In this document: positions 1 to 6,886 of the stretch, one piece after another | How positions within the stretch are numbered: position 1 is the stretch's first letter | Layout: each line of letters opens with the position of its first letter | Source: Gammaproteobacteria bacterium | GTDB lineage: Bacteria; Pseudomonadota; Gammaproteobacteria; Steroidobacterales; Rariloculaceae | Reading direction: 5' to 3' | Assembly (NCBI GenBank): GCA_004357505.1 | Contig: SMWC01000085.1 | Span: 1-9,177 of the forward strand | Length of the DNA: 9,177 nt | Translations under genes and position numbers: made by a program | Notes under the pieces: generated by a model | Seen by the model: only the letters and a program-made list of their open reading frames with translations | The model's database searches: none | Told to the model about the DNA's origin: nothing

Positions 1-524
1 ACCATCCTCGCAACGAGTTCCTTACCGGTGCCGGACTCGCCGGAGATATACACCGGCGCCTGGCTGCGGGAGACCTTGGCGATCAGGGTGCGGAGCCGCT
101 CTATTGCAGGCGAAGTCCCAGTCAAGCCGGGAGTGCTGGAGTCCTTAGGTGGCGTGACGTGCTTGAGTTTCAGGGCGGCCTTGACGAGTTTGCGCAGATC
201 GTTGAGGTCCAACGGCTTGGAGACGAAGTCGAAAGCACCCATTTTGAGCGCTTTGACGGCCGTTTCGACGCTGCCGTGAGCGGTAATGACCGCTACGGGC
301 GTGCCCGGCACTTCCTGTTGTATCCACTCGACGAGTTCAAGCCCGTCGCCGTCCGGCAGTCGCATATCCGTCAGACATAGATCGTATCGCTGCTGGCTCA
401 GCGCGTGCTTTGCGGTGGCGACGTCGTTGCAGGTGCGCGTCGCAATATCCATCCGCTCCAGCGTGATCGACAGCAATTCACACAAATCAGGTTCGTCATC
501 GACGACTAATGCGGTGGGCTTCAT
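1..524 (-). CDS. pilR: PilR-type sigma-54-dependent response regulator (N-terminal part; C-terminus beyond window)
   Basis: Partial gene: 174 codons are visible and the reading frame is still open at the window edge. The N-terminus is a CheY-like receiver domain (about residues 4-120). Acidic pocket residues D9/D10 lie in VVDDEPD, the phospho-acceptor is D53 in LTDMRLP, the switch threonine is T81 and the conserved lysine is K103 in SKPLD. A linker follows (about 121-134), then the start of the AAA+ sigma-54 interaction domain with Walker A GESGTGKE at residues 162-169 (bases 18-41). NtrC-family regulators of this build hydrolyse ATP to activate RpoN polymerase. The kinase gene directly upstream is PilS-like, so PilR, activator of type IV pilin (pilA) transcription, is the best name. 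The DNA-binding domain is not visible, so a close NtrC paralogue is not excluded. ATG 524 is 4 bp after the pilS stop; no clear Shine-Dalgarno is seen, which suggests translational coupling. Confidence 0.9.
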   Translation of the reverse strand, partial: MKPTALVVDDEPDLCELLSITLERMDIATRTCNDVATAKHALSQQRYDLCLTDMRLPDGDGLELVEWIQQEVPGTPVAVITAHGSVETAVKALKMGAFDFVSKPLDLNDLRKLVKAALKLKHVTPPKDSSTPGLTGTSPAIERLRTLIAKVSRSQAPVYISGESGTGKELVARM

Positions 525-528
525 TGCA

Positions 529-2199
529 CTAGGACACTCGTTGCCAGCGAGCCGGATCGGCAAAGACTACACGAAACACGCTGCCACCACCGTCACGTGG
601 CTGGTAGCGTAGCGTCGCACCATTGCACTCACACAGCTCCCTCGAAATAAATAACCCGAGCCCGGTGCCGCCGTCGGCACCGGTGTAGAACGGCTCGAAA
701 ACTTCCTCAATTTTGTCCGGGTCGATTCCCGAACCGCGATCCGCTATCTCGAGATACGGTCTGGCGGATGTCTCAAGCCGCCCACAGGTTAGTTCGACTG
801 CGATCGCACCAACGGCGGCACTGCCGTACTTGATCGCGTTATCGCAGATATTCCAGACGATCTGGCGCAGATGCGTCAGATCCATGCGTACTTCGATATC
901 GACGGCAGCGTCGAGCGCGGAGACGGTTTTCTCGTCCAGTTCCAGGGTCTGCACAAACTCCTGGACGAATTCCTCAATCCAGGGCTTCAGCTGCAGACGC
1001 TCCGGCTGCGTCTTGTCTCGGCGAGAAAGCGACAAGACGCTGTCGACGATCTGGCTTACCCGACTGCCGTTGACGCGAATGATATCGGTCAGCCGTTCTA
1101 CTTCAGGCCCGATCCCGGGTGATTCAGCCAGCAGCTGACCGGCGTGACTCATCGCGCCGACTGGATTGCGAATCTCGTGAGCAATGCTAGCGGAGAGGCG
1201 GCCGAGCGAAGCCAGTTTGGTTTGTTGGACCCGTTCCGCTAGCAGCGAGGTGTCTTCGAGAAAGATCAGCATGGCACCCGAGAGACGCTCCGATCCCAGT
1301 GGCGCGAAGTGGGGGATGATCGTCGTCGCGCCGTCGGCGGAATCCAGGCTCAGCGACGGTTCGCCCGGCGCTGAGCCGCCGCGCCGCCAGGTCGCCAACC
1401 GGTCGGCGAGTTCGGCGGAAACCTCGCGCAGCGGTTGGCCCGCCGTGCGATTGGTCGCACCGAGTTCTGTGGCCGCCGACTCATTCATAAGCCGCAGCCG
1501 ATCATCACCGTCGACGACGACGATACTCTCGCGCAGATGCTGCACGATGTACTGGTTGAGCTCGGCGAGGTTCTTCAGGTCCACGCCGCGTTGCTCGGCC
1601 AATGCTTCCGTCTCAAGCATCCGATGTCGCAACACCTGGACGACGATCGCGATGACGAAAATGACAGCGCCGAGGATGCCGGCCGGCGCGTATGCTGTCG
1701 TATCCGTGCCGCCCTGTAGTTGCGAGACGGTTTGTTCCCCCAGCATGGTCAGTGCCGTGACTGCGGCGAGAAGGAAAGCGCGTTGGGCCGGTACGAGCAA
1801 CGCGAGTGCGCCGACCGAGACCACTAGCAGTCCACCCACGCCGCTCGACACGCCGCCGCTGGCGTGCATCAGTGCTGTCGTGACCGTCAGATCCAGCGCC
1901 AGCTGTGCGTAGATTTGGACCTCGGACGACGGGATACGCTGCCGTAACAGCCAGACCTCCACGATACCTGCCCCGAGCATCGTCAGCAGAGCACCCCAGG
2001 CGAGCGACGGATTCGCGCTACCGATGATGTACGGGTCGGTGACGGTGAGAAAGACGGCGAGTAACAAGCTCCCGAGCATGAGCCGGAAGACATTGAGCAG
2101 GATCAGCACCCGCCAGGCGAATTCCTCCGAATCGGGCACGGATGTCATGAACCGTCCCAGTCTAATCCGGGCAGTTGGCGTGGCGTCTACGGCGGACAT
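529..2199 (-). CDS. pilS: PilS-type membrane sensor histidine kinase
   Basis: The product is 556 aa. About six hydrophobic segments lie in residues 31-190, so it is an inner-membrane protein with little periplasmic exposure, as in PilS. A PAS-like sensor region follows (about 211-320). The dimerisation/phosphotransfer H-box IAHEIRNP carries the phospho-acceptor His341. The HATPase domain shows the N-box (N450 and N454 in WNICDNAIKYG), G1 DRGSGID (487-493), F-box FEPFYT (501-506) and G2 GTGLGLF (511-517), so all kinase motifs are intact. By family knowledge PilS phosphorylates PilR and responds to pilin levels in the membrane. It is the first gene of the minus-strand pilS-pilR pair and is divergent from sucC. 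The start is uncertain: ATG 2199 has no clear ribosome site, and Met18 (ATG at 2148), preceded by GGGACGG, would give a 539-aa protein nearer the usual size. Confidence 0.9.
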   Translation of the reverse strand: MSAVDATPTARIRLGRFMTSVPDSEEFAWRVLILLNVFRLMLGSLLLAVFLTVTDPYIIGSANPSLAWGALLTMLGAGIVEVWLLRQRIPSSEVQIYAQLALDLTVTTALMHASGGVSSGVGGLLVVSVGALALLVPAQRAFLLAAVTALTMLGEQTVSQLQGGTDTTAYAPAGILGAVIFVIAIVVQVLRHRMLETEALAEQRGVDLKNLAELNQYIVQHLRESIVVVDGDDRLRLMNESAATELGATNRTAGQPLREVSAELADRLATWRRGGSAPGEPSLSLDSADGATTIIPHFAPLGSERLSGAMLIFLEDTSLLAERVQQTKLASLGRLSASIAHEIRNPVGAMSHAGQLLAESPGIGPEVERLTDIIRVNGSRVSQIVDSVLSLSRRDKTQPERLQLKPWIEEFVQEFVQTLELDEKTVSALDAAVDIEVRMDLTHLRQIVWNICDNAIKYGSAAVGAIAVELTCGRLETSARPYLEIADRGSGIDPDKIEEVFEPFYTGADGGTGLGLFISRELCECNGATLRYQPRDGGGSVFRVVFADPARWQRVS

Positions 2200-2251
2200 C
2201 TGCCGGGAATTCTACCCGATCGAGCCTGATGCTTTGTGGACGGACGTCACT

Positions 2252-2280
2252 TTGCGAAGCCAATCCCTTTCGTAGACAAT
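2252..2280 (+). promoter_or_regulatory. Possible sigma-70 promoter for sucC-sucD-nadE
   Basis: TTGCGA (2252-2257) and GACAAT (2275-2280) are 17 bp apart. Each matches four of six consensus positions. Transcription would begin near 2287, giving a leader of about 20 nt before the TTG start of sucC. The call rests only on hexamer match, spacing and position in the pilS/sucC divergent gap, so it is weak. Confidence 0.3.
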
Positions 2281-2308
2281 ACCGCCGCCCTCACTCCCGA
2301 GATCTGGT

Positions 2309-3487
2309 TTGAATCTTCACGAATACCAAGCCAAGGCACTGTTCGCCAAATTCGGCATTCCCGTGCCCAAGGGCCGAGTGGCGGTTACTCCCGCAGAAGC
2401 GATCGCTGCGGCTGAAGCACTCGGCGGCGAAATTTGGATCGTCAAGGCGCAGGTGCACGCCGGAGGCCGCGGTAAGGCAGGAGGTGTCCGCCTGGCCCGC
2501 ACCGTCAGTGAGGTCGGTGAACATGCGGAGGCGCTCCTCGGGACCCAACTGGTCACTCACCAAAGCGGCCCCGAGGGCCTACCGATCGACACGGTCTACG
2601 TCGAGGCAGCTGCGGCGATCGAGCGAGAGCTCTATTTGAGTCTATTGGTCGATCGCAGTGCCGAGCGCGTCGTGATCATGGCTTCCGCAGCGGGGGGTAT
2701 GGATATAGAGGCCGTGGCTGCAGACACTCCAGAGCAGATTCTAACCGCCACATTGCATCCGGCTGCGGGCCTGTCTGCGTATCAGGCACGGGCTCTAGGC
2801 TTTGGTCTGGGGCTAACCGAAAGCCAACAACGGGAGCTCGCCGACATCCTCGGCAAGCTGATCAAGTTGTTTCATGCCTGTGATGCGAGTTTGGTAGAGA
2901 TCAATCCGCTGATCGTGACCGATGCGGGTAGCGTGGTCGCACTAGACGCCAAGATCAACATCGAAGACAACGCCCTGTTCCGTCAGGAGGCGCTGCAAGC
3001 CATGCGGGATGAAGCGCAAGAAGATCGCAAGGAATGCGAGGCGCGGGCACACGATCTAAGTTACGTGTCGCTGGACGGCAACATCGCCTGCATGGTCAAT
3101 GGTGCGGGCTTAGCCATGGCCACGATGGACTTAATCAAGCTCCACGGTGGCGAACCGGCTAATTTTCTCGATGTGGGCGGTGGCGCTACGGCCGAGCATG
3201 TCACAGCTGCCTTCAAGATTATTCTCGCCAACGACAACGTCAAGGCGATACTCGTCAATATCTTCGGCGGCATCGTGCGCTGCGATCTGATCGCGGAGGG
3301 AATCATTGCTGCTGTCGGCGAGGTTGGCGTCAAGGTTCCGGTCGTGGTCCGCCTTGAGGGCACCAATGTGGAGAGGGGTCGGCAGCTGCTCGCCGATAGC
3401 GACTTAGGAATTCTGGCCGCCGACAATCTGACCGATGCGGCGATCAAAATCGTCGCCCTGGCGAGCGACGAGGGCGCGGCCGCGTGA
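2309..3487 (+). CDS. sucC: Succinyl-CoA synthetase (ADP/GDP-forming) beta subunit
   Basis: The product is 392 aa (E. coli SucC has 388). With SucD it interconverts succinyl-CoA + ADP/GDP + Pi and succinate + CoA + ATP/GTP, the substrate-level phosphorylation step of the TCA cycle. The N-terminal ATP-grasp region (about 1-240) shows the nucleotide-binding stretch KAQVHAGGRGKAGGV (46-60), and EINP (197-200) and D213 fit the Mg-nucleotide site. The C-terminal CoA-ligase domain (about 250-385) has NGAGLAM (264-270), the GGGAT turn and NIFGGIVRC (317-325). The start is TTG 2309: it yields MNLHEYQAKALF, the invariant family N-terminus, and no in-frame ATG fits better. Its ribosome site is weak. It is the first gene of the sucC-sucD-nadE operon, and its TGA overlaps the sucD start. 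Confidence 0.97.
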   Translation: MNLHEYQAKALFAKFGIPVPKGRVAVTPAEAIAAAEALGGEIWIVKAQVHAGGRGKAGGVRLARTVSEVGEHAEALLGTQLVTHQSGPEGLPIDTVYVEAAAAIERELYLSLLVDRSAERVVIMASAAGGMDIEAVAADTPEQILTATLHPAAGLSAYQARALGFGLGLTESQQRELADILGKLIKLFHACDASLVEINPLIVTDAGSVVALDAKINIEDNALFRQEALQAMRDEAQEDRKECEARAHDLSYVSLDGNIACMVNGAGLAMATMDLIKLHGGEPANFLDVGGGATAEHVTAAFKIILANDNVKAILVNIFGGIVRCDLIAEGIIAAVGEVGVKVPVVVRLEGTNVERGRQLLADSDLGILAADNLTDAAIKIVALASDEGAAA

Positions 3488-4353
3488 GTATTTTGGTCGG
3501 CAGCGAGTCGAAGGTGATTTGCCAGGGGCTGACCGGGCGGCAGGGCAGTTTCCACACCGAGCAATGCCTGGACTACGGCACCCAGGTTGTGGCAGGCGTG
3601 ACCCCCGGTCGCGGCGGTGCCGAACATCTGGGCCTACCGGTCTACGATACGGTTCGCGACGCCGTGCGCGAGACCCAAGCCACCGTCAGCATGATCTATG
3701 TGCCGGCACCGTATGCCGCCGACGCGATCCTCGAAGCTGCTGCTGCCGGAGTAGAATTGGTCGTGTGCATTACCGAGGGCGTGCCGGTTTTGGACATGGT
3801 CCGGGTCAAGGCGGTGTTGGCCGGCCAGAATTGCCGGCTGATCGGACCGAACTGCCCCGGAATCATCACGCCGGGCACCTGCAAGATCGGCATCATGCCC
3901 GGGTTCATCCATACACCGGGGTCGGTCGGGATCATCTCACGCTCCGGGACGCTGACATACGAAGCCGTATGGCAGACGACGAATGCGGGGCTCGGCCAGA
4001 CCACGTGTATCGGCATCGGTGGCGATCAACTAAGGGGAATGAATTTCATCGACTGCCTGGCGCTGTTTGAAGCGGATCCCGACACCCGCGGCATCATCCT
4101 TGTCGGGGAGATCGGCGGCTCTGACGAGGAGCAGGCCGCCGAGTTCATCACCAGCGACGTGACCAAACCCGTCGTGGCCTATATCGCGGGAGTCACGGCC
4201 CCCGCCGGTAAGAGAATGGGGCATGCCGGCGCGATCATTTCGGCTGGCAAGGGCACAGCAGATGACAAATTCGAAGCACTGGAGCGAGCCGGAGTGACGA
4301 CCGTTCGCTCCCCGGCGGAACTCGGTAGCGCGATGGCTAAGGCGTTGGAGTGA
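3484..4353 (+). CDS. sucD: Succinyl-CoA synthetase alpha subunit
   Basis: The product is 289 aa, co-linear without gaps with E. coli SucD as I recall it. It carries the CoA-binding Rossmann domain and the catalytic phosphohistidine. Visible landmarks are ICQGLTGRQGSFH (12-24), TPGRGG (40-45), TEGVP (97-101), GPNCPG (121-126), SRSGTLTYE (152-160), E209 in GEIGG and the active-site H247 in GKRMGHAGAI (H246 without Met). One oddity: the stretch usually reading GGDPxxG plus a small residue before NF is here GGDQLRGMNF (179-188). It works as a heterodimer or heterotetramer with SucC in the cytoplasm. GTG 3484 overlaps the sucC stop as GTGA; a GAGG about 10 nt upstream inside sucC can serve as ribosome site. 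The product begins MSILVGSESKVICQG, matching the family start. Confidence 0.97.
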   Translation: MSILVGSESKVICQGLTGRQGSFHTEQCLDYGTQVVAGVTPGRGGAEHLGLPVYDTVRDAVRETQATVSMIYVPAPYAADAILEAAAAGVELVVCITEGVPVLDMVRVKAVLAGQNCRLIGPNCPGIITPGTCKIGIMPGFIHTPGSVGIISRSGTLTYEAVWQTTNAGLGQTTCIGIGGDQLRGMNFIDCLALFEADPDTRGIILVGEIGGSDEEQAAEFITSDVTKPVVAYIAGVTAPAGKRMGHAGAIISAGKGTADDKFEALERAGVTTVRSPAELGSAMAKALE

Positions 4354-5969
4354 AAGTCGGGCTCGCGCAGCTCAATACTCACGTTGGTGCGATCGACACC
4401 AACACCAAGAAAGTTCTGGCTACCGCCAAACGCGCGCGCGACGAACTCGGCTGCGATCTACTCATCTTCCCGGAGCTGACCTTAAGCGGCTACCCGCCGG
4501 AGGATCTACTCCTGCACCGCGGGATGCGGTTACGCGTGCAGGCTGCATTAGATGAAGTCCGCTCCGGTATCGATGGTATCGGTTTGTACGTCGGCTTTCC
4601 CGAATACGACGGCGATTTCATCTACAACTCGGGCGCGCTGCTTCGCGATGGTTCTGAGCTCGCACGACACCGTAAACAGGTATTGCCGAATTACGCTGTT
4701 TTTGATGAGAAACGCTATTTCCAGAGCGGTACCGGGCCGACCGTGGTGGAATACGAGGGTATCCGGCTCGGACTGACGATCTGCGAAGACACCTGGGAGA
4801 GTGCGCCCTGCGCCGCCGCTCGAGCCGCCGGCGCCGATCTCATCCTCGTCTCCAACGGTTCTCCGTACCATCTGGGCAGCCAAGCGAGCCGCGAGGCTGT
4901 GCTCAGTGAGCGCGCGCGAGAGAATGGTATTCCTCTGCTCTATGTCAACATGGTCGGCGGCCAGGACGAGCTCGTGTTCGACGGTGGTTCGGTAGCGATC
5001 GATGCGGCGGGCGACATCGTCTTTCGGGCACCTGCGTTCGAGGAGGATGTCTACGTCGTGGAACTGGGGTCGACGGGAGGCGGTGTGCAACTCGAACCCG
5101 GTGAGATAGCGCCGCAGTTACCCGAAGCCGAAAGTGTCTACAACGCATTAGTCTTAGGTACCCGCGACTATGTCGACAAGAACGGCTTCGACAGTATCGT
5201 GCTCGGCTTGTCCGGTGGTATCGACTCAGCGTTGACGCTGTGCGTGGCCGTCGATGCGCTCGGCGCCGATCGCGTTCACGCAGTCATGATGCCATCGCGC
5301 TATACCTCGACGATGAGTATCGAGGATGCGGCTAGGCAGGCCAGCAATCTGGGTGCTCATTACGACACACTGTCGATCGAGCCGATCTTCGCGGCGACGC
5401 TGACGGTGTTAGAGGATCTGTTCGAAGGACTTGCCCCCGATGCGACCGAGGAGAATATTCAAGCGCGCTGTCGTGGCATCTTACTGATGGCCCTCTCCAA
5501 TAAGACCGGCAAGATGGTACTGACCACCGGCAATAAAAGTGAGATGGCAGTCGGTTACGCCACGCTCTATGGGGACATGGCCGGCGGGTTTGCGCCGCTG
5601 AAGGATTGCAGTAAAACGTTGGTCTATCAGCTCGCGCGCTATCGCAACGGGCTAAACGCTAGCCAAGGTGAGGTCATTCCCGAGCGGGTACTGACCCGCG
5701 AACCGTCGGCGGAGCTCAGGCCAGAGCAGAAAGACAGCGATTCGCTGCCTCCCTACGCGATATTGGATGCAATTCTGGAGGCGTTTATCGAGAAGGACTA
5801 CTCGGTGGAGCAAATCGCCGCACTAGGTTTCGACCGTGACATCGTCGGCCAGGTGTTGGAGTTGGTAAAACGAGCCGAGTACAAGCGCCGCCAGGCGCCG
5901 CCTGGCGTGCGCGTCAGCGGTCGCGCCTTTGGCCGCGATTGGCGCTATCCGATTACTTCAGGTTACTGA
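4350..5969 (+). CDS. nadE: Glutamine-dependent NAD+ synthetase (two-domain)
   Basis: The product is 539 aa, the usual size for the fused proteobacterial enzyme. It converts deamido-NAD+ + ATP + glutamine to NAD+, the last step of NAD synthesis. The N-terminal nitrilase-type glutaminase (about 1-250) shows the Glu-Lys-Cys triad: E42 in PELTLSGYPPED, K109 in RKQVLPNY and C145 in TICEDTW. The C-terminal synthetase (about 265-539) has the PP-loop SGGIDSA (288-294), TTGNKSE (392-398), YGDMAGGFAPLKD (407-419), the stretch SAELRPEQKDSDSLPPY (453-469) and RRQAPPG (513-519). All key residues are present, so it should use glutamine rather than only ammonia. GTG 4350 overlaps the sucD stop as GTGA, with TAAGG 7 nt upstream as ribosome site. 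It is the last gene of its operon and ends inside the 3' end of convergent bamD. Confidence 0.97.
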   Translation: MKVGLAQLNTHVGAIDTNTKKVLATAKRARDELGCDLLIFPELTLSGYPPEDLLLHRGMRLRVQAALDEVRSGIDGIGLYVGFPEYDGDFIYNSGALLRDGSELARHRKQVLPNYAVFDEKRYFQSGTGPTVVEYEGIRLGLTICEDTWESAPCAAARAAGADLILVSNGSPYHLGSQASREAVLSERARENGIPLLYVNMVGGQDELVFDGGSVAIDAAGDIVFRAPAFEEDVYVVELGSTGGGVQLEPGEIAPQLPEAESVYNALVLGTRDYVDKNGFDSIVLGLSGGIDSALTLCVAVDALGADRVHAVMMPSRYTSTMSIEDAARQASNLGAHYDTLSIEPIFAATLTVLEDLFEGLAPDATEENIQARCRGILLMALSNKTGKMVLTTGNKSEMAVGYATLYGDMAGGFAPLKDCSKTLVYQLARYRNGLNASQGEVIPERVLTREPSAELRPEQKDSDSLPPYAILDAILEAFIEKDYSVEQIAALGFDRDIVGQVLELVKRAEYKRRQAPPGVRVSGRAFGRDWRYPITSGY

Positions 5970-6736
5970 GCGCCGTTGCCGGCGAGTTCGCCAAAACTCT
6001 CTGTCAGAACCCGTCTCGCGTCTGCCGCCAGGTCGCGCATGCCCAGCTGCTCGTAGGCATCGACCATCAGTTGCAGCGACTCCTCCAATGCCGGCGCGCC
6101 GGGGTAATGTTCGAGCGAGTATTTGGCCCGGTTGACTGCCGCAACGTAAGCGCCACGCCGCATGTAATATTCGGCCACGTGATTTTCATAGGCCGCGAGC
6201 CGATTACGCAGATAGATCATGCGCTCACGGGAATCGGGCGCGTAACCGCTATTGGGGAAGCGCCTGAGCAGCTCCTGGAAAATCGAGAAAGCCTGCATCG
6301 TGTCACGCGGCGGACGCTCGGTCAGATCCACGCGGAATAGCCGTTCGAGCATACCGGGTGCCTGATCGAAGTACGTCAGCCCCTTAATGTACAGGCAGTA
6401 GTCGACGCGAGGGTGGGTCGGATTCTCCCGCTCGAATTCCTCTGCAGCGTCGATGGCGGACTCCGGCTCGCGATTCCTGTAATACGCGTAGATCATGTCA
6501 AGCTGGGCCTGACGGGTGACGTTGCTAAACGGGTAACGCGCCTCGAGCGCTTGAAAGTAGTTGAGCGCTAGCGGGAAGTTGCCGTTGGCCATCGAGTCGA
6601 CACCGCGCTGATAGAGTCCTTCTGGACCGGTCTCTTGAACGACATTGTCGTCATCTCGACCACAGCCGGCGAGGACAGAGAGTAGCGTAACGAGAACGAT
6701 CGGCAGATTTTTTGCTAAGGGCACGGGTTTTTCCAT
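5963..6736 (-). CDS. bamD: Outer membrane protein assembly lipoprotein BamD (YfiO/ComL)
   Basis: The product is 257 aa (E. coli BamD has 245). The N-terminus is a lipoprotein signal peptide: a short charged start, a hydrophobic core (about residues 11-22) and lipobox VLAGC, with C25 as the acylated residue. The mature part is made of TPR-like helical repeats; motifs typical of the family include GLYQRGVDSMANGNFPLAL (39-57), YFQALEARYPF and the terminal region with NHVAEYYMRRGAYVAA. BamD is the essential periplasmic lipoprotein partner of BamA and helps fold and insert outer-membrane beta-barrels. It stands alone on the minus strand, divergent from rluD and tail-to-tail with nadE with a 7-bp overlap of coding ends. 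ATG 6736 places the signal peptide correctly, but no strong ribosome site precedes it. The leader is long, about 105 nt if the TATAAT at 6848-6853 is used. Confidence 0.95.
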   Translation of the reverse strand: MEKPVPLAKNLPIVLVTLLSVLAGCGRDDDNVVQETGPEGLYQRGVDSMANGNFPLALNYFQALEARYPFSNVTRQAQLDMIYAYYRNREPESAIDAAEEFERENPTHPRVDYCLYIKGLTYFDQAPGMLERLFRVDLTERPPRDTMQAFSIFQELLRRFPNSGYAPDSRERMIYLRNRLAAYENHVAEYYMRRGAYVAAVNRAKYSLEHYPGAPALEESLQLMVDAYEQLGMRDLAADARRVLTESFGELAGNGAQ

Positions 6737-6815
6737 CTAACGGCGCCCACAAGGACGCACAATTACGGCAAACTTCTTCCCGAGACGGTCGCAAATCTGG
6801 CAGGCGGCCGTCGCG

Positions 6816-6830
6816 GGTCCTTGTTGGACC
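6816..6830. repeat. 15-bp perfect dyad in the bamD/rluD intergenic region
   Basis: GGTCC (6816-6820) and GGACC (6826-6830) form a perfect inverted repeat around the loop TTGTT. It overlaps the candidate rluD -35 element and lies 10-25 bp downstream of the candidate bamD transcription start. It could be an operator or a small leader hairpin of bamD mRNA; the sequence alone does not decide, and a 5-bp stem can arise by chance. Confidence 0.35.
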
Positions 6831-6848
6831 ACCAGTTTAGAGTATGAA
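6821..6848 (+). promoter_or_regulatory. Possible sigma-70 promoter for rluD-pgeF
   Basis: TTGTTG (6821-6826) and TATGAA (6843-6848) are separated by 16 bp. Transcription would begin around 6855, leaving a leader of about 30 nt before the GTG 6887 start. The -35 lies inside the GGTCC/GGACC dyad, and the -10 region sits back to back with the minus-strand TATAAT candidate for bamD. Confidence 0.35.
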
Positions 6849-6853
6849 TTATA
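6848..6853 (-). promoter_or_regulatory. Possible -10 element for bamD
   Basis: On the minus strand bases 6853-6848 read TATAAT, a perfect sigma-70 -10 hexamer. No good -35 is found 16-18 bp upstream (candidates there read like CGCAAG), and there is no TG extension. The start would be near 6841, giving a bamD leader of about 105 nt. Confidence 0.3.
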
Positions 6854-6886
6854 ACGAAAAGTTTCCAATCCTTGCGGTGGCTTGTA

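Noticed and set aside
1184..1912. Long plus-strand open frame (242 codons) antisense to pilS
   Set aside because: Low-complexity Ser/Arg/Thr-rich product typical of an antisense shadow in GC-rich DNA; pilS on the other strand has all kinase motifs.
2209..2214. Minus-strand TAGAAT as a -10 for pilS
   Set aside because: It lies 10 bp from the ATG 2199 start and has no -35 partner; it would only make sense if pilS begins at Met18 (2148), which is unproven.
3061..3627. Minus-strand open frame (188 codons) antisense to sucC/sucD
   Set aside because: Compositionally biased product with no motif, opposite two unmistakable enzymes.
6737..6760. Possible 7-codon upstream ORF (GTG start) ending with TAG directly before the bamD ATG
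   Set aside because: The purine-rich stretch upstream is about 15 nt from the GTG, too far for a ribosome site; the frame stop touching bamD is probably chance.
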